Below are positions 32,766-44,554 of a stretch of DNA of 64,000 nt, piece by piece. How positions within the stretch are numbered: the first letter of the stretch is position 1; each line of letters starts with the position of its first letter. The position numbers and the translations under genes are program-made. The notes beneath the pieces are model-generated. The model did no database searches. It was not told the origin of the DNA and saw nothing but the letters and a program-made list of their open reading frames with translations. Source of the stretch: Dichetophora obliterata. Its lineage: Eukaryota > Arthropoda > Insecta > Diptera > Sciomyzidae. The stretch covers positions 276,908,503-276,972,502 of the forward strand of contig OY986435.1 in the NCBI GenBank assembly GCA_963920525.1, in the 5' to 3' direction.

Positions 32766-34387
32766 GAAATTGCAATAAAATCAGCTAGTGATGTTTTCCT
32801 TTTCAAATTTAAAAATGTTGTTGTTTCTTTGGGAACAAATTCGTAAGAGCAATTAATTGTTCTAACCTGACGTAAGGCTCAATAAACGATTTTAAACTAT
32901 CAAACAACTAGAATTTGTATTTAAAATAAAGAATGATTTAAATTATGAAACATTTAGAATTTGTATTTAAATTATAGAAAATTAACATAATAATAAGGTT
33001 ATATAGAAAACTTTCAAGTGAACAAAATAGTTACTGATATTTCAAAGAATAAAACCAAAAAAGTACGCAAAAAAAAAGAAAATAAAAAAATTTTTAAGAA
33101 AAAATATAAATTTTTTGAAAAAAAATTTCTCGAAAATTCGAATAATTGAAACTGCGAAAAAATGTGATAAATTTGTACACTATATCCAGATTCGCTTATA
33201 ATAAACTTTAAAGTTTTGAGAAAACTTTTTTTATGGAGAAATGGAGTTGCACTAGGAAACTTTACAAATGAGTCCGCTATTTAATATGCAAGAGCATAAA
33301 AAACAAGTTTATTTTAAAATTTTTTCCTTCAATAAGAAAGCATCTTTGTGCTCTCACGTACCGAAAAAGAAAAATCAGTTATTGCGTTGTCAACAATTCA
33401 TATGCCACCTATACTAAGCTCAGCCTGATATTACGAATATTATTATTTACTACAACAAGATTAAATGTGGCGTTGCCAATCTGGACAAACTGAGTATACC
33501 ACAAAACAAAAGACAAATCGATGGTCATTAGTATTGTTTTTCAACGTGATCGACGCAGCAGCTTTGGCTGCTATATATATGAAGCATATATGAAGCATAA
33601 TTTAAGATGTATATCCACTAATATTCCACTCAAGAAGTTTTTAAGGGACTGTTTAAAGAAATCTCCGCTAAGCAATCCAAGACGTGTTTAGATGAGAGTC
33701 GCAGCCTCTTCAACGAGTAGTGGCTTCTTCTAATATACCAGAACGAAACTCAAGTGGTTGCATTGAAATTGTTGTGTACCATCTTCATCATTTCATTTAT
33801 ACTTTCTTATTTTTACTTTGTGTTATAAAAATATTTTTTTATAGAAGTTCGTTGAGTTTTGATTGTTAAATATTTTATAAAATAAAAATCGGAAGTGTTC
33901 GACTAATCAACTGAAAAAACAACATCGTTTAAATTCACTCACGCTTCACTTGGCGATCCTGCTAGGAAGCACAGATATACAGTAACACGACTGCGCATTA
34001 AATTTTCGAGAATAAGAGTCTCAAAAAATCCGACGCAATAATCCTCTGTTTCTGGCGAGAAATTACATTACAAATTGTCTTTGTGCCGCTTTGGATACGA
34101 ATTCCACAGTAACCAAAAACATCGACGATTATGCATCACAAATCTTCAACTGTAACAATATATCTTCAATACTCGCCACATTCTAAGCCACTTCAAGAGC
34201 ATAAATCTCATCGTCCTTGTGAATAGAACCATAAACAGATCAACAACCTGGCTGTTTGAGATTAACAACGTATCAACTATTTTAATACAAACGCAAGATA
34301 AATTCTATTCAACATTGATAAGTAGATACAATTCTTCTGCAACTATTTCGATATTTACAGTATAATTCGTCCTTCAATTAAATTCCA

Positions 34388-34858
34388 CAGTATTGTGCTC
34401 TTAAGCAAAAAAGGCGCTTAAGCAAATTTTTTAACGGCCTTATAGAGGCAGATATAGAAATTCGCATAAGCACCTAAGTGAGGCTCATACAAGTAATAAA
34501 TAAATGCGCCTATCAAGCACTTGTGCACTAAAAAAGATTTAGTTTCAACAAAAACATAAAGTGTATTTTATCAGAAAAAACAACTTACAAATTAGGGACG
34601 ATAATAAACTGATAAAAAATCTGAAGTGTTGAATTTTTAACAAAGGCTGCTAAGCGATGCTTTTAGCATGAAAAATTTATATAAATAACCAAGAATCTAA
34701 TGAATTTAAAGCAAATTCGCCCTTAAGCGGGAGGTAGCTAAAAATTAAATTTTCGTACAATAACGCTAAAAAATGCAGCAGAACATTGATTTTGTTGATT
34801 TTCTGTTAACATACATACTCTCTTAAGCAAATAAGCAGCTAAGCGTATTATACTGTAT
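34388..34858. mobile_element. Candidate MITE with ACAGTAT ends
   Basis: The left end is acagtattgtgctcttaagc and the right end is the complement of acagtataatacgcttagc. 'gcttaagc' and 'gcgcttaag' words recur in the interior. Target duplication is not clear. Confidence 0.4.
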
Positions 34859-34859
34859 A

Positions 34860-35560
34860 TACATACTGAGTTGCTGCCACGCCCCCGTTGCCAAACTTCC
34901 ATATAATGTTATCAGTGAACCTGCATGTGTAAATTGAGTTAGCATACTCAATTCCGAGTCTGTGTGACCTATTGCTCCAAAGCAATTCGATATCGAAAAT
35001 TTTGGCTGTATGGAAAGTGTCACTTACCACCATTTTACAGTGCCCATAAAATTTGATCAGTGAAACGGCATGTGTAAATCGTGGTCGAATACTGAATTCC
35101 TAGGCTGTGCGACCTATAATTTCAAAGCTATTCGATGTCGCAAATAGCAAATTTGGGTTGTATGGGAGGTGCCATGCCCCTGAACGGCGTGTGTTAATTG
35201 TGGTAGAATACCGAATTCCATGGCTGTGCGAACTATAACTCAAAAGCCACGCCCCTTTTACCATGCCCATAAAATATTATCAATAAAACGACACGTGTAA
35301 ATTGTGCTCGAATACCGAAAATCGAGGCTGTGCGGTCTAAAACTTCAAAGCTATTCGATATCTCAAATTAGGGTTGTATGGGAGGTGCCATTCCCCCTTG
35401 TCGAACGCTGTCCTTACTACGACTTAAAATTGCCCATGAATGCGAACAACTAATTTGAAAAGTTTCATCTCGATTGGATGAACGGTGTAGAAATGTATTC
35501 AGGACACACAAACAAAGAAAAAAACAAACGTACATTCATTTTTAAATATATATAGATATA
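34860..35560 (+). repeat. Degenerate tandem repeat of about 150-200 bp units
   Basis: Three to four diverged units each run 'ccacgcccc...', 'tgcccataaaatntnatcagtgaa', 'cgtgtgtaaattgtggtcgaatacc', 'ggctgtgcgacctat', 'caaagctattcgat', 'gttgtatgggaggtgcca'. The stretch ends in acacaaacaaag and an AT-rich tail with tatatatagata. The layout resembles repetitive DNA common in dipteran introns. Confidence 0.65.
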
Positions 35561-35637
35561 CTATATATTTATCAGCTAACATTTCTTAATTTTAAAAATC
35601 TTATTTAGCTTACATTGTAAACTCTTCCTCCGTTAAA

Positions 35638-36050
35638 ATGTTTCGTTCTCCACCCAAATATAAACAAACGAGTTCAGACACAAATAACACACTCATTAAT
35701 TTTACATCGGACAGTATGTTACCAATAATTGCAGTGAATAAACCGTTTACAATTACATCTTTTCTGCCCCATTTAAATCAGGATGAAAATTTCAAAATTT
35801 GTGCCACATCTGTGAAACTTCCTCAGTTTTGGACATGCTGATATGCAATTTGCAACCAAAGCAATAACACAGGAACTTACAAAATATGAATACATTATTA
35901 CTGCACTTCCTCAGGATGTAATTATTACAGTCTTGGATTCTATTAAAAATCCTCCTGAGAATAGCCTTTATTAGGAACTTAAGAGGACTTTAATTGAAAG
36001 GTACTCTTTAAGTGAAAATACACTGGATACTATTTTTGGCCAAGAATGAT
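35638..36050 (+). pseudogene. Gypsy gag relic (CsRn1-like)
   Basis: The frames read PFTITSFLPHLNQDENFKI, VKLPQFWT, then after a frame change MQFATKAITQELTKYEYIITALPQDVIITVLDSI, KNPPENSLY, a stop, ELKRTLIERYSLSEN. The pattern KLPxFW...AQF...I...TKyxyv.a.LP.dv...v.d....PP...Y..LK..LI.RyS.SE is the capsid part of CsRn1-type Gypsy gag proteins. It is truncated and broken. Confidence 0.65.
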
Positions 36051-37324
36051 AGAATACAAAGATTGCGCCGAAGACAAGAAAATGTGTACAACAAAATTGT
36101 CGTTCTGCGCATGTACGTCATAATATCAATGCTGTTTTGGAGAGCGTTCACTTTGCATACGATTTCTACACAGAAATGAAAATTGCATACATTTTAGTTT
36201 GTATAATTAAAATAAAAGAATTAAGAAGCAATTTATTGGAACGAGAAGAAGGTAAATTTATTAAGTACTCCTTTGCAAACTTTATTTTTACTAATATTTT
36301 ATTACAGCCAGTAAGCAGCTAAGTAAAAAAAAATTTGTTTGAGAAACCAACTTCAGTTAGCATTATTTTTCGACTTGGATTTTATAAAAATGTTCATTAC
36401 GAGTTTAATTGATGTACTTTAAACATTCCCAGATATTTTATTTCCATTAATTTACCTGTGAATTGAAAAGACAAATAAATGATAGTTCCAAGTTTTTAAA
36501 AAATGAAACAAATTTTGTTAAGTTAAGATATTTTTGTATTTTTGTTTTCGTTTTTGTGCTTTTTCTACAATTTCTTGGTTTAATTTTTGTATTTATTGCA
36601 AACATCAGGTTTTTGAAAAATATTTGTTTGCTATTGTTACCACAATTAGCAACTGCACACTTAATTTTTTAAATTTTAAGTTAAAAACTCGCAAATGTAC
36701 TTCTATGTAAACACAATTAAATAAAACACAACCGATCGCAGTACGTTTCTCAAAGAAATAAAATATTGTGACGTAGTCAACTGAACAGATGGTTGTCAAA
36801 CTCGATTAGCAGAAGTAACGGACCTGCGCAAAGCGTAATCTCTTATTCTATCATTCTTGATTTTTGGCAGGGTCGATTGAATTTGTAGAAGAATGAACTT
36901 ATTTTTTCTTTTTGTAAATTTTTTTCTATGCAACATTAAATTATGTGATATTAATAACATCATAAAAAAAAATTTAAAAAAAAATATTTTTATAACGAAG
37001 TAAGAATAACAGAGTATAAATAAAATGTTGAAGACGCTACAACATAGAAGTTGCGATCTATGTACAAATTAAAAACGAAAACAAAGAAAAACTCGCAAAG
37101 CTTGCCCAACTTGTTGCAAACCAGTTTGTGATGCAAATGCAAATAAAAATTTTCAAAATGCAACACCTAATTTTCAAAATGCTTCTAAAATTCAGAGTGT
37201 TGGATTGCATTTTTTTTAATTAAAATAATATTAAAAAAGTTTTTTAATTTAAAAAAAAAACATATATTATTTTTTAAATAAAAACTAGTTTCTAAGAAGT
37301 TTAATACGAAGCACATCAAGGTAC
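36051..37324. other. AT-rich non-coding inside piggyBac-like copy 1
   Basis: No recognisable coding. This is either transposon body decay or another unrecognised insertion. Confidence 0.4.
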
Positions 37325-38743
37325 CTGGTCACACCAATTAACGTGCAAAAATAATTTTGGCGCTCCCCACCTTGTGCTGTTATTGTTAAAAAGGTGAAGT
37401 TAGTAGAAAGTTAAGAACTCTCAGGAAGTTACAGCCCATTAGCTTGATTATTAATAAAAAAATTCTTTGTTTTAAAACGCAATAGGTATCTGACTTCCTC
37501 GTTACCGTCATAAGAGTTAAGTAATAAGCGTCTGAAACATCGTTTAAAATTTACAAACTCTGCAATTTACGCAATGACTTTAATAAGTATACTTGCGCCG
37601 TGCAAGAACAATAAAAAATATTTTATCCAATCAATTTTTCATTACTCATAGAAAGATTAACTCATCTGCTCGCGGAAAGCATATATGTAACACCGTCAAG
37701 TTTTATAAATGACTAATACCCAGGATATTACCAATCTCAAGACAGAGAGCATACATTTACAGAATTCATTTTTTTTTACATGTTTTAGTACACTTTACGA
37801 AATATTCTTAAGCCGTTAAGTTAAATGCAACTACACAACCAGATTATGATATAAGATATTAAAACAAACTTTCCCTTTGAGATCCGTGAGCGAGCTTAAA
37901 CAGTTTTTTGCAGATAACTCAGCAGCCAAATATACAGAGTTCCGTAAAATAGCCCATATCCTATTAATATCATGTCAGTAATTAAATAAGCTGTATTACT
38001 TATTACAACTCTACAGAGTTGTTGTTGTTGGTGTTGTCGTTGCTTTCTGCAAACTTATTTCATGTAAATAACTCACAATTAAAATCATGTAAAAATGCAA
38101 AGAATAGAACACAATTAATTGCCGAATTATCTTATTGTTTATCGATAACCGCTTTTTGGACATTGAGTCCTTTTTCACAAATGTCTCTTACATTTTCGAT
38201 ACAAAAAATAAAATGGTGGGTTTGATGAACAGAACGGAAAAACAATATCTCTAAAAGTTGGCGATGAGTCAAAGAGACTTTGAGTTCTTTTCAAAAAACT
38301 TTTTTTGTAAATATAATGTCTACGCATCATATCATAATTTGTGTATTAACCCTTATGAGAGTGACGAGGTACCCGGGTACCTTGCGTTTTAAAACAAAGA
38401 AGTTTTTCATTAATAACCAAGATAAAGGACTGAAACTTCCTGAGAGCTTCTAACGTTCTACATATTAACTTCACTTTTTTTACAATAACAGCATATTCAA
38501 GAAATTGTGGTGGGTGGGGGACGCCAATAATATTTTTACATCTTAATTGGTAACTCGGGTACCTGTATGTGTTTTGTTTGAAACTTCTTAGAAACTATTT
38601 TTAGTTTTAACAAAATTTAAATATGTTTTTGTTTAGAACTAAAAAAAAATATTTTTATTTTTGTCCAATAAAAAATAAATCGACTAAATGTCTCAAATTA
38701 TAGCAACTTTATCGGTGGCCTGTTGAATCTGTCATGAGGCATA

Positions 38744-38916
38744 AGGTCTGTTTCCATACTCGATTCAAGTAACTTGAAGTTGCTTGAAAGCGTTATTTTA
38801 CAAATTTTGAGGGAGAATTCTCTAAAAAAACTTGAAGATCGAGAGAGAAAAATAACATGCAAGACATCACTCACTATTATATGAAAATTACTTGAAGTAA
38901 GTACGGAAACAGACCT
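38744..38916. mobile_element. 173-bp MITE with aggtctgtttcc ends
   Basis: The left end is aggtctgtttccatact and the right end is the complement of aggtctgtttccgtact. Both continue with ttcaagtaa words. The interior is non-coding. Target duplication is uncertain. Confidence 0.65.
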
Positions 38917-39289
38917 ATTGTATCACGAATAAAAGGCAAATGATATGGTTTACACAATTCAGCCAGATGCTAATCTAAGTGGGATTTGTGTATACCACAA
39001 TAAAAGAGTTTGTCAAAAATTTAATTTTATTTAGAGTCAGTGAATGGCGTGGAAATGTTTTATCATTTGGTCGTTTGCTAGCATCTGGTTAATTTTTTTT
39101 AACTTGTTATAGTTTTCAGTAACTGTCGTTTTTTTTATTTGTTTCTTGCAAAATTATGTTGCACATTTCAGTTGATAAAATACTTTTGAAAATTTTTTTA
39201 GCAGTATGATATACAAGTTCTTTATTTGGAACTTAAAGACTAAAACTGACTAAAAACTAATTTACAACTTCGTATTCCAAACCAGTAAA

Positions 39290-39290
39290 T

Positions 39291-39317
<27 letters not shown>
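39290..39317 (+). repeat. AG dinucleotide microsatellite
   Basis: An uninterrupted ag run in the left LTR. The right LTR has only a short degenerate version (atagatagagagaaa), so the run expanded after integration. Confidence 0.85.
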
Positions 39318-39321
<4 letters not shown>

Positions 39322-39411
39322 ATGCGTGGTGAATTTAATAACAAGTAGCTAATTATTTGCTTTCCGAAAAAAATTATTCAATCCAATATATTTTTTTATA
39401 TATATATATTA

Positions 39412-39849
39412 GGGCGGGTTAATTTTTTTTTTTTATGAAACGTATAGCAAAAACGTAATCTATAGGTGATTCTGAGAAATTTTGCTCAAGAGGCCATAGC
39501 TCTTAGTCAGATTTGGAGCCCCCCAAAATTTCAAAATAGATATTTTTCCATATATATATATGGAATAATTTAATTAAATTCGTCATTTGACAGATTCTAA
39601 AGGTGATAAAAATACCTTTCAAACAAGCTCAGACTGAGAAATCTACTATAATTCTATCCGATTTTATGACGAATTTAATTAAATTATTCTATATATATAT
39701 GGAAAAATATCTATTTTGAAATTTTGGGGGGCTCCAAATCCGACTTAGAGCTATGGTCTCTTGAGCAAAATTTCTCGGAATCACCTATAGATTACGTTTT
39801 TGCTATACGCTTCATCAAAAAAAATCGTTCCATACAATTTGACCTGCCC
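39412..39849. mobile_element. 438-bp foldback MITE with TTAGGGCGGG ends
   Basis: Arms of about 180 bp are inverted repeats of each other (gggcgggtt at the left, aacctgccc-type at the right; then tataggtgattc, gctcaagaggccatag, ggagccccccaaaatttc). TA repeats flank both sides. The order of words in each arm parallels the TIR of the long-TIR transposon at 3349, so it is likely a deletion derivative of a related family. Confidence 0.75.
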
Positions 39850-39976
39850 TAATATATATATATATACGTTTGTACTTGTTCTTAAATATTGCGTCTCCCT
39901 AAAGTATAACAAATCTTACCGTGTACGCAACTGCCTATTAAACATTAATTGTGCAGGCGATACACCGTTGGTAACA

Positions 39977-40934
39977 TGTTTTTAAACAGAAATCAAACAG
40001 AAATCAAATAGAAATCCAAAACCATATAAAATTCTGAGCTACATGTGTTGAATAAACCTTTTTTTAGTGCATGTTTAACCGACTTGACGTGTTCTACAGG
40101 TGTGGTTACATGTTTAATTCCATTTTCTTTTACGAATAACTGAAATTCATTAGATATAAATGACACACCATTGTCAGAAACTATAAGGTGGTCTGAATGG
40201 CTAAATCGAGCAAACAAATCTATTGACTTTGCTATGGTTGCTCTGCTTGTTATATTTTTTCCCATTTCCAAACCCATTTACTATGAGCATTCACCACTAT
40301 GAGACACCAATGATCTTTAAACGGACCAAAAAAGTCAACATGAATCCTATTCCACGGACTTGCTGTCCATCCCCAATTGATTAGCTTTTATTTTTCCGGT
40401 GTTGCACGTGTTTGCAAACATCCTTTACAAGATTTAGCAACACTCTCTATATCATCGTTTTGAGTTGGCCACCAACAACATTCTCGCGTCATTCTTTTCA
40501 TCTTTACAGCTTCCATATGAGAATTATGCAATAACCCTAAAACCTTGTTTTGCAAAACCTCAGGAATAACTATGCGGTAACCCCAGAAAACGCAACCGCC
40601 TTCTTCTCAAGCTCTACATATTCAATAGCTCTATTTTTCTATTAAAATAATGTACATTTATAGATGTGCATCCTGTAGATGTACATGCCTAAATTTTGTT
40701 GGCCATCCATCGGATATCCATTTGAGTTTGTTTTGAAGTGCTGCATCGTTAGAAGTTTCCTACTTAATTAAACTCACATCTATGGGAATTTTGCTTATAT
40801 CTTGAACATATTTAATTTGTATGCTTTTTAAAAGCTCAGATAATTCTTCCTATTTCCTAGGAAAACGCGAAAAATAATCGGCAACATTCCTTTCAGACTA
40901 AAGATGAACAATATCATAATCATAGGCAGACGAT
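39977..40934 (-). pseudogene. Gypsy integrase (decayed)
   Basis: Read on the - strand: YDIVHL, stop, SERNVADYFSRFPRK (end of RNase H), MTRECCWWPTQNDDIESVAKSCKGCLQTRATPEK (HHCC-type region), PWNRIHVDFFGPFKDHWCLIVVNAHSKWV (first catalytic Asp in HVDFFGP), SKSIDLFARF, DHLIVSDNGVSFISNEFQLFVKENGIKHVTTPVEHV (second catalytic Asp in SDNG). The usual third acidic residue region is degenerate. Frames change and stops are present, so it is a pseudogene. The ...PWxRiHvDF.GP...SDNGxxF pattern is typical of Gypsy/Ty3 integrases. Confidence 0.82.
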
Positions 40935-41334
40935 GGGCGCGTTCTGCAGAAGTAATTGCTTACTGAGCGATTAGTGCGGGCTCTTTACAAAGCGATCTAT
41001 TCTGCTGAGCGATGTGCTATTAAAAAAAGAAACAGCTGTTTAAAGTCCTATGCCACTGTGGTGGTTAATATTTGTATTTTTATTTTGCCATGCAATTTAT
41101 TTTGAAACACATGTATTTGTATAATAATGTTTAACAATTTATTTTATAAATTCAATTCGGAAAACGCTCGTATAACAATAATCAGAATGATGAAAATTTT
41201 TGATATATATAAATATTTTTGATATTCTTTTAAAATATAATCTGAAAATGAAAATTAACAAGTACTTATTACTAAAGTAGAAATTACACCAAATATTACC
41301 CCTTAAAATCGTTGGCGTAAAATGTAACAGCGCA

Positions 41335-42113
41335 GTGTTGCAACGAAAACGGCCAACTTCGCGGCATGAACCAAATACATTTTGCGAGAAAACTAAACTT
41401 AAAAAATGGAAACAGGAGAATCATATAGTAAGAATTAAAGACAATCTTGGTAAATTTAGTAAACGTATAGATATAGTTAGCCGGTTTTTCAGTTTATCAG
41501 GAAATCAGCGCACTCTCAGTGCAAAGAGTGCGCTGCAGCTTTGGAGCCCGGAGAATACAAAAATGATGCTGCATTTGTGTATTGTACGTAAAGAAAATTT
41601 TCGCGATCCCAATTTCAAAAAGAAAGCTTCCCTGGGATGGCAGACGATATATTGGACAGAAAGATGACAATTATGAAAAAAATCTATGGGACAATTAAAG
41701 ACGATACTAAAACTGGCGTATCCTGGGAGTATTTTGCAACAATGGAAGAAATTTTTCTGACGATAGAATCATCAACATTGGGCCTACTATTTCTTCATTT
41801 GGAATTCAAGAAGGTAGCGAAATATTGCATGAAAATCTGATTTCGGAAAACGCATGTGCTTTTCAACAGTCAAAAAATTTGGGCAGTGTTTTGCTTGACG
41901 AAAAATCAGTCGGTAACTTTTCAACTTCTCGAAAAGAGAAAAAGGCTCCAAAGAAATGACCAAAGAAAGTTATCATCAAAGAAAAAAAAAAATGATTGAG
42001 ATGAAGCAACAGCGGACAGAGGCTATTAGTGGTTTAAATGCCAGAATCGATAAACCAAACAAAATCCAAAAAGAACGATACGATTTCCTTCAACAATTTC
42101 TAGACAAATTTGG
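41335..42113 (+). pseudogene. MADF/Myb-like DNA-binding protein of the TIR element (broken)
   Basis: The frames contain FREN-type pieces (ENFRDPNFKKKASLGW), then in the next frame DDILDRKMTIMKKIYGTIKDDTKTGVSWEYFATMEEIF, and later MKQQRTEAISGLNARIDKPNKIQKERYDFLQQFLDKF. The spacing of W, the K-rich helix and the SWEYFATMEEIF block resembles MADF/Myb-trihelix domains, including those of Harbinger accessory proteins. At least two frame changes separate the parts. The piggyBac-like element inserted right after FLDKFG. Function would be binding of the element's own ends; this is inference. Confidence 0.5.
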
Positions 42114-42117
42114 TTAA

Positions 42118-44554
42118 CCCTTTGAGGACAATAGTTGCTTATAAGCAACTTCAGACTTTAGGACCATATTAATCTCGTTTGGGACCCACTGTTTTATAAC
42201 GGTAAATAGCAAGCAACAGAGTGATGTTGTGTGTGCTGAAAAAGAGAAAAGCAAATGCAATAATGTGTTTGTGTTTTTTGCTTTACGCAGTTATTCAATG
42301 TGATTTAATGTGCGCGATCAGTACACGAAAAATTTGCAAATAAATAAAAAATATTTTTAAATATTTCTGCATAACTGAAAAAATTAAAGTGAACAAAATG
42401 TTGAAGTACAAGGGTAAGTTAATTTATTTATGTTTTTAGATAAAAAATAAATGCAATATTTAGAGAGAGAGAATTTTTTAAAAACTGAAGTTGCTTATAA
42501 GCAACTTTGGTCCATAGTGGATATAGAAAAAGTATAAATTAATTCGGTTTGCAGAAAAGCTTACACAGAGGAAAGGCCTGACTGATGCTGAAATTGAAGC
42601 TATTGCAAACTTTGATTGGGACATTTCATCTGATGAAGATGAAGCTGCTGAGGATGAAGATGATCCTGACTTTGTGGACGAGGCAATTGAGGCAATTTTA
42701 GTAAGGGGTGAGGAGGTGGAAGCAGAAATCATCGACAACTTGCTCAAGGATGATGAGAATATAAACTGCTGTGATGATGAAGAAGTAAGTACTGAGGCTA
42801 GTTTTGAGAAAATAGAGCCGTCAACATTGAAGTGGAGAATACGGGATATGTTGCCTGGTGATGTAATATGGAGGGGAAATGCTGAAGGTAATGACGTATA
42901 TGAGGAAAAAACTCCGATGGAGTATTTTGAACAATTTTTTGATGAGGAAGTATTTGCACTAATGACTTCGCAAAGCAATTTATATTCATGGAAGCGCTTG
43001 CCATAGAACTGAAATGTTCACCATATGAAATGCAACGTTATATCGGGGTACTATTGTATATGGGTATTATAAAAATGCCTCGAACAAGAATGATTTGGTC
43101 AAAGCAATTAAAGTTGAATTTTATAACCGACGGAATGACACGATCAAGATTTGAAAAAATTAAGTCTTCTTTTCACCTGAATGAAAATTCAAAGCAGCCA
43201 AAGAAAGGTGAACCAAATTTTGACAAGCTATATAAAATACGCCCATTGCTGTCATTACTGAAAGATAAGTTCAATAAAATACCTCACGAAAAATATCAAT
43301 GTGTGGATGAACAGATAATAGCTTTCAAGGGGAGGTCAAGTCTGAAGCAGTACAATCCCACGAAGCCTCATAAATGGGGAATGAAAATGTTTACCAGGGC
43401 TGGGGCATCAGGCATGATTTATGATTTTTCTTTATATGTTGGCGATGGAACATGTCCAACATACGGACTTGGCATATCATCAGATATTGTTTTGTATTTG
43501 GCTTCTACCATTCCCAAACATGAAAATTACAAACTATATTTTGACAATTGGTTTACCTCAATAAGCCTTATGGTAGCTCTAAAAGGAATGGCCATATTCG
43601 CAACTGGCACCGTGCGGCAAAATAGAATGGCTAAATGTGAACTTCTTTCAGAAGCCGAACTAAAAAAACGTGGTAGAGGTTCGTATGATATGAAATGCGA
43701 AGTAACTCATAACTTAACTGCAATCCGCTGGTTTGATAACAAAGGTGTGCAGCTGTTGTCTACCTATATGTCTGACCAGCCATTGGGATCCTGTAAGCGT
43801 TGGTGTGGCAAGGAAAACAAATTCATACATATTCCCCGACCAGCTGTAGTTGACGACTATAATCAACACATGGGAGGAGTTGACTTATCCGACATGCTCA
43901 TGGAGCTTTACAAAATTAATCATAGATCCAAAAAATGGTATATGCGCATTGTTTACTGGTGCATCGGAGCTGCTGTTGTAAACGCCTGGTTACTCTATCG
44001 GAAAGACCTAAAAGCTGCCAAACAAAAGTCTAAACCAATGCCACTAATATATTTTCAAATGGAAATAGCACAATCGCTACTTAGCGCTTCGTCTCCCTCT
44101 GACATCACTAAACGCGCAAGGGGACGTCCTACTACAAACCCCTCACACCCACAGGCCCCTTACACCCAGCAAGCCTCACCATCGACCTTGCCTTCGTCAT
44201 CAGAGAGTATTTGTAGCCCTGCATTAAAACGGAAGTACACCCCAGATCCAGCCAAAACACTGCGATATGACGAAAAAGGCCATTGGGTGGTATGGGGTCA
44301 GAAAGGTCGCTGCCGTCTTTGTAAAACTGGAACTCCCCTTTCCAAATGTTCCAAATGTGGATTTTATTTGTGTTCGAACACAAGCAAAAATTGTTTTCTT
44401 ATATACCATACTTAAGTATTACATTATACAGAAAAACTGCTAAATAAAATATAAACTTTCAAATTTTGTAAACTGCTTATATAAGCCTATAAAAGTAGAA
44501 TCGGCCATAGTTTGTATTTTTAGTACCAACGGGTTAAGAGCTGTCCTCAAAGGG
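42118..44554 (+). mobile_element. Complete piggyBac-like element (2,437 bp)
   Basis: TTAA is duplicated at 42114-42117 and 44555-44558. The termini are inverted: ccctttgaggaca at the left and tgtcctcaaaggg at the right. Internal 'gttgcttataagcaact' palindromes occur at 42127-42143 and 42490-42506. It encodes one transposase of two exons on the + strand with a single frame defect. Confidence 0.9.
42398..44415 (+). CDS. piggyBac-type transposase, two exons, one frameshift
   Basis: Exon 1 (42398-42413) encodes MLKYK. A 141-bp intron (42414-42554; GTAAGT...TTTGCAG) follows. Exon 2 starts at 42555 with EKLTQRKGLTDAEIEAIANFDWDISSDEDEAAEDEDD, the acidic N-terminus usual for piggyBac transposases. 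The N-terminal frame ends at 43006 after SNLYSWKRLP. The rest continues in another frame from about 42988 (MEALAIELKCSPYEMQRYIGVLLYMGI). Counting from 42988, the DDE/DDD residues are D107 (VDEQI), D186 (FDNWFT) and D299 (GGVDLSD). A C-terminal Cys-rich domain CRLC...CSKCGFYLCSNTSKNC follows, as in piggyBac. The single-base frame change near 42985-42995 disables this copy unless it is a sequence error. Confidence 0.88.

Larger units (their letters stand above)
32475..37516 (+). mobile_element. piggyBac-like element, copy 1, with later insertions
   Basis: The left end ttaa|cccttatg...gtgacgaggtacc (32471 on) matches the right end of copy 2 at 49525 read in reverse. The right end (37516 inward, complement ctcttatgacggtaacgagg, then tattgcgttttaaaacaaag and about 170 bp more) matches the left end of copy 2 at 38350. 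TTAA lies outside both ends (32471-32474 and 37517-37520), as piggyBac elements require. The interior has no intact transposase and holds a SINE, a candidate MITE, a degenerate repeat and a Gypsy gag relic. Confidence 0.65.
39207..39976 (-). repeat. Gypsy 3' LTR (interrupted by a MITE)
   Basis: On the + strand it runs from tgatatacaagttctt to gttggtaaca, giving TG...CA termini. It shares the tgatatacaagttcttta, 'accagtaaatag' and 'aatgcgtggtgaa' segments with the right LTR (47417-49010). It holds an AG microsatellite (39290-39317) and the palindromic MITE 39412-39849. Without the MITE it is about 330 bp. Confidence 0.6.

Noticed and set aside
38963..39092. Short inverted pair around 'ccagatgcta' as another MITE
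   Set aside because: The matching arms are only about 12 bp and no flanking duplication is visible; chance is not excluded.
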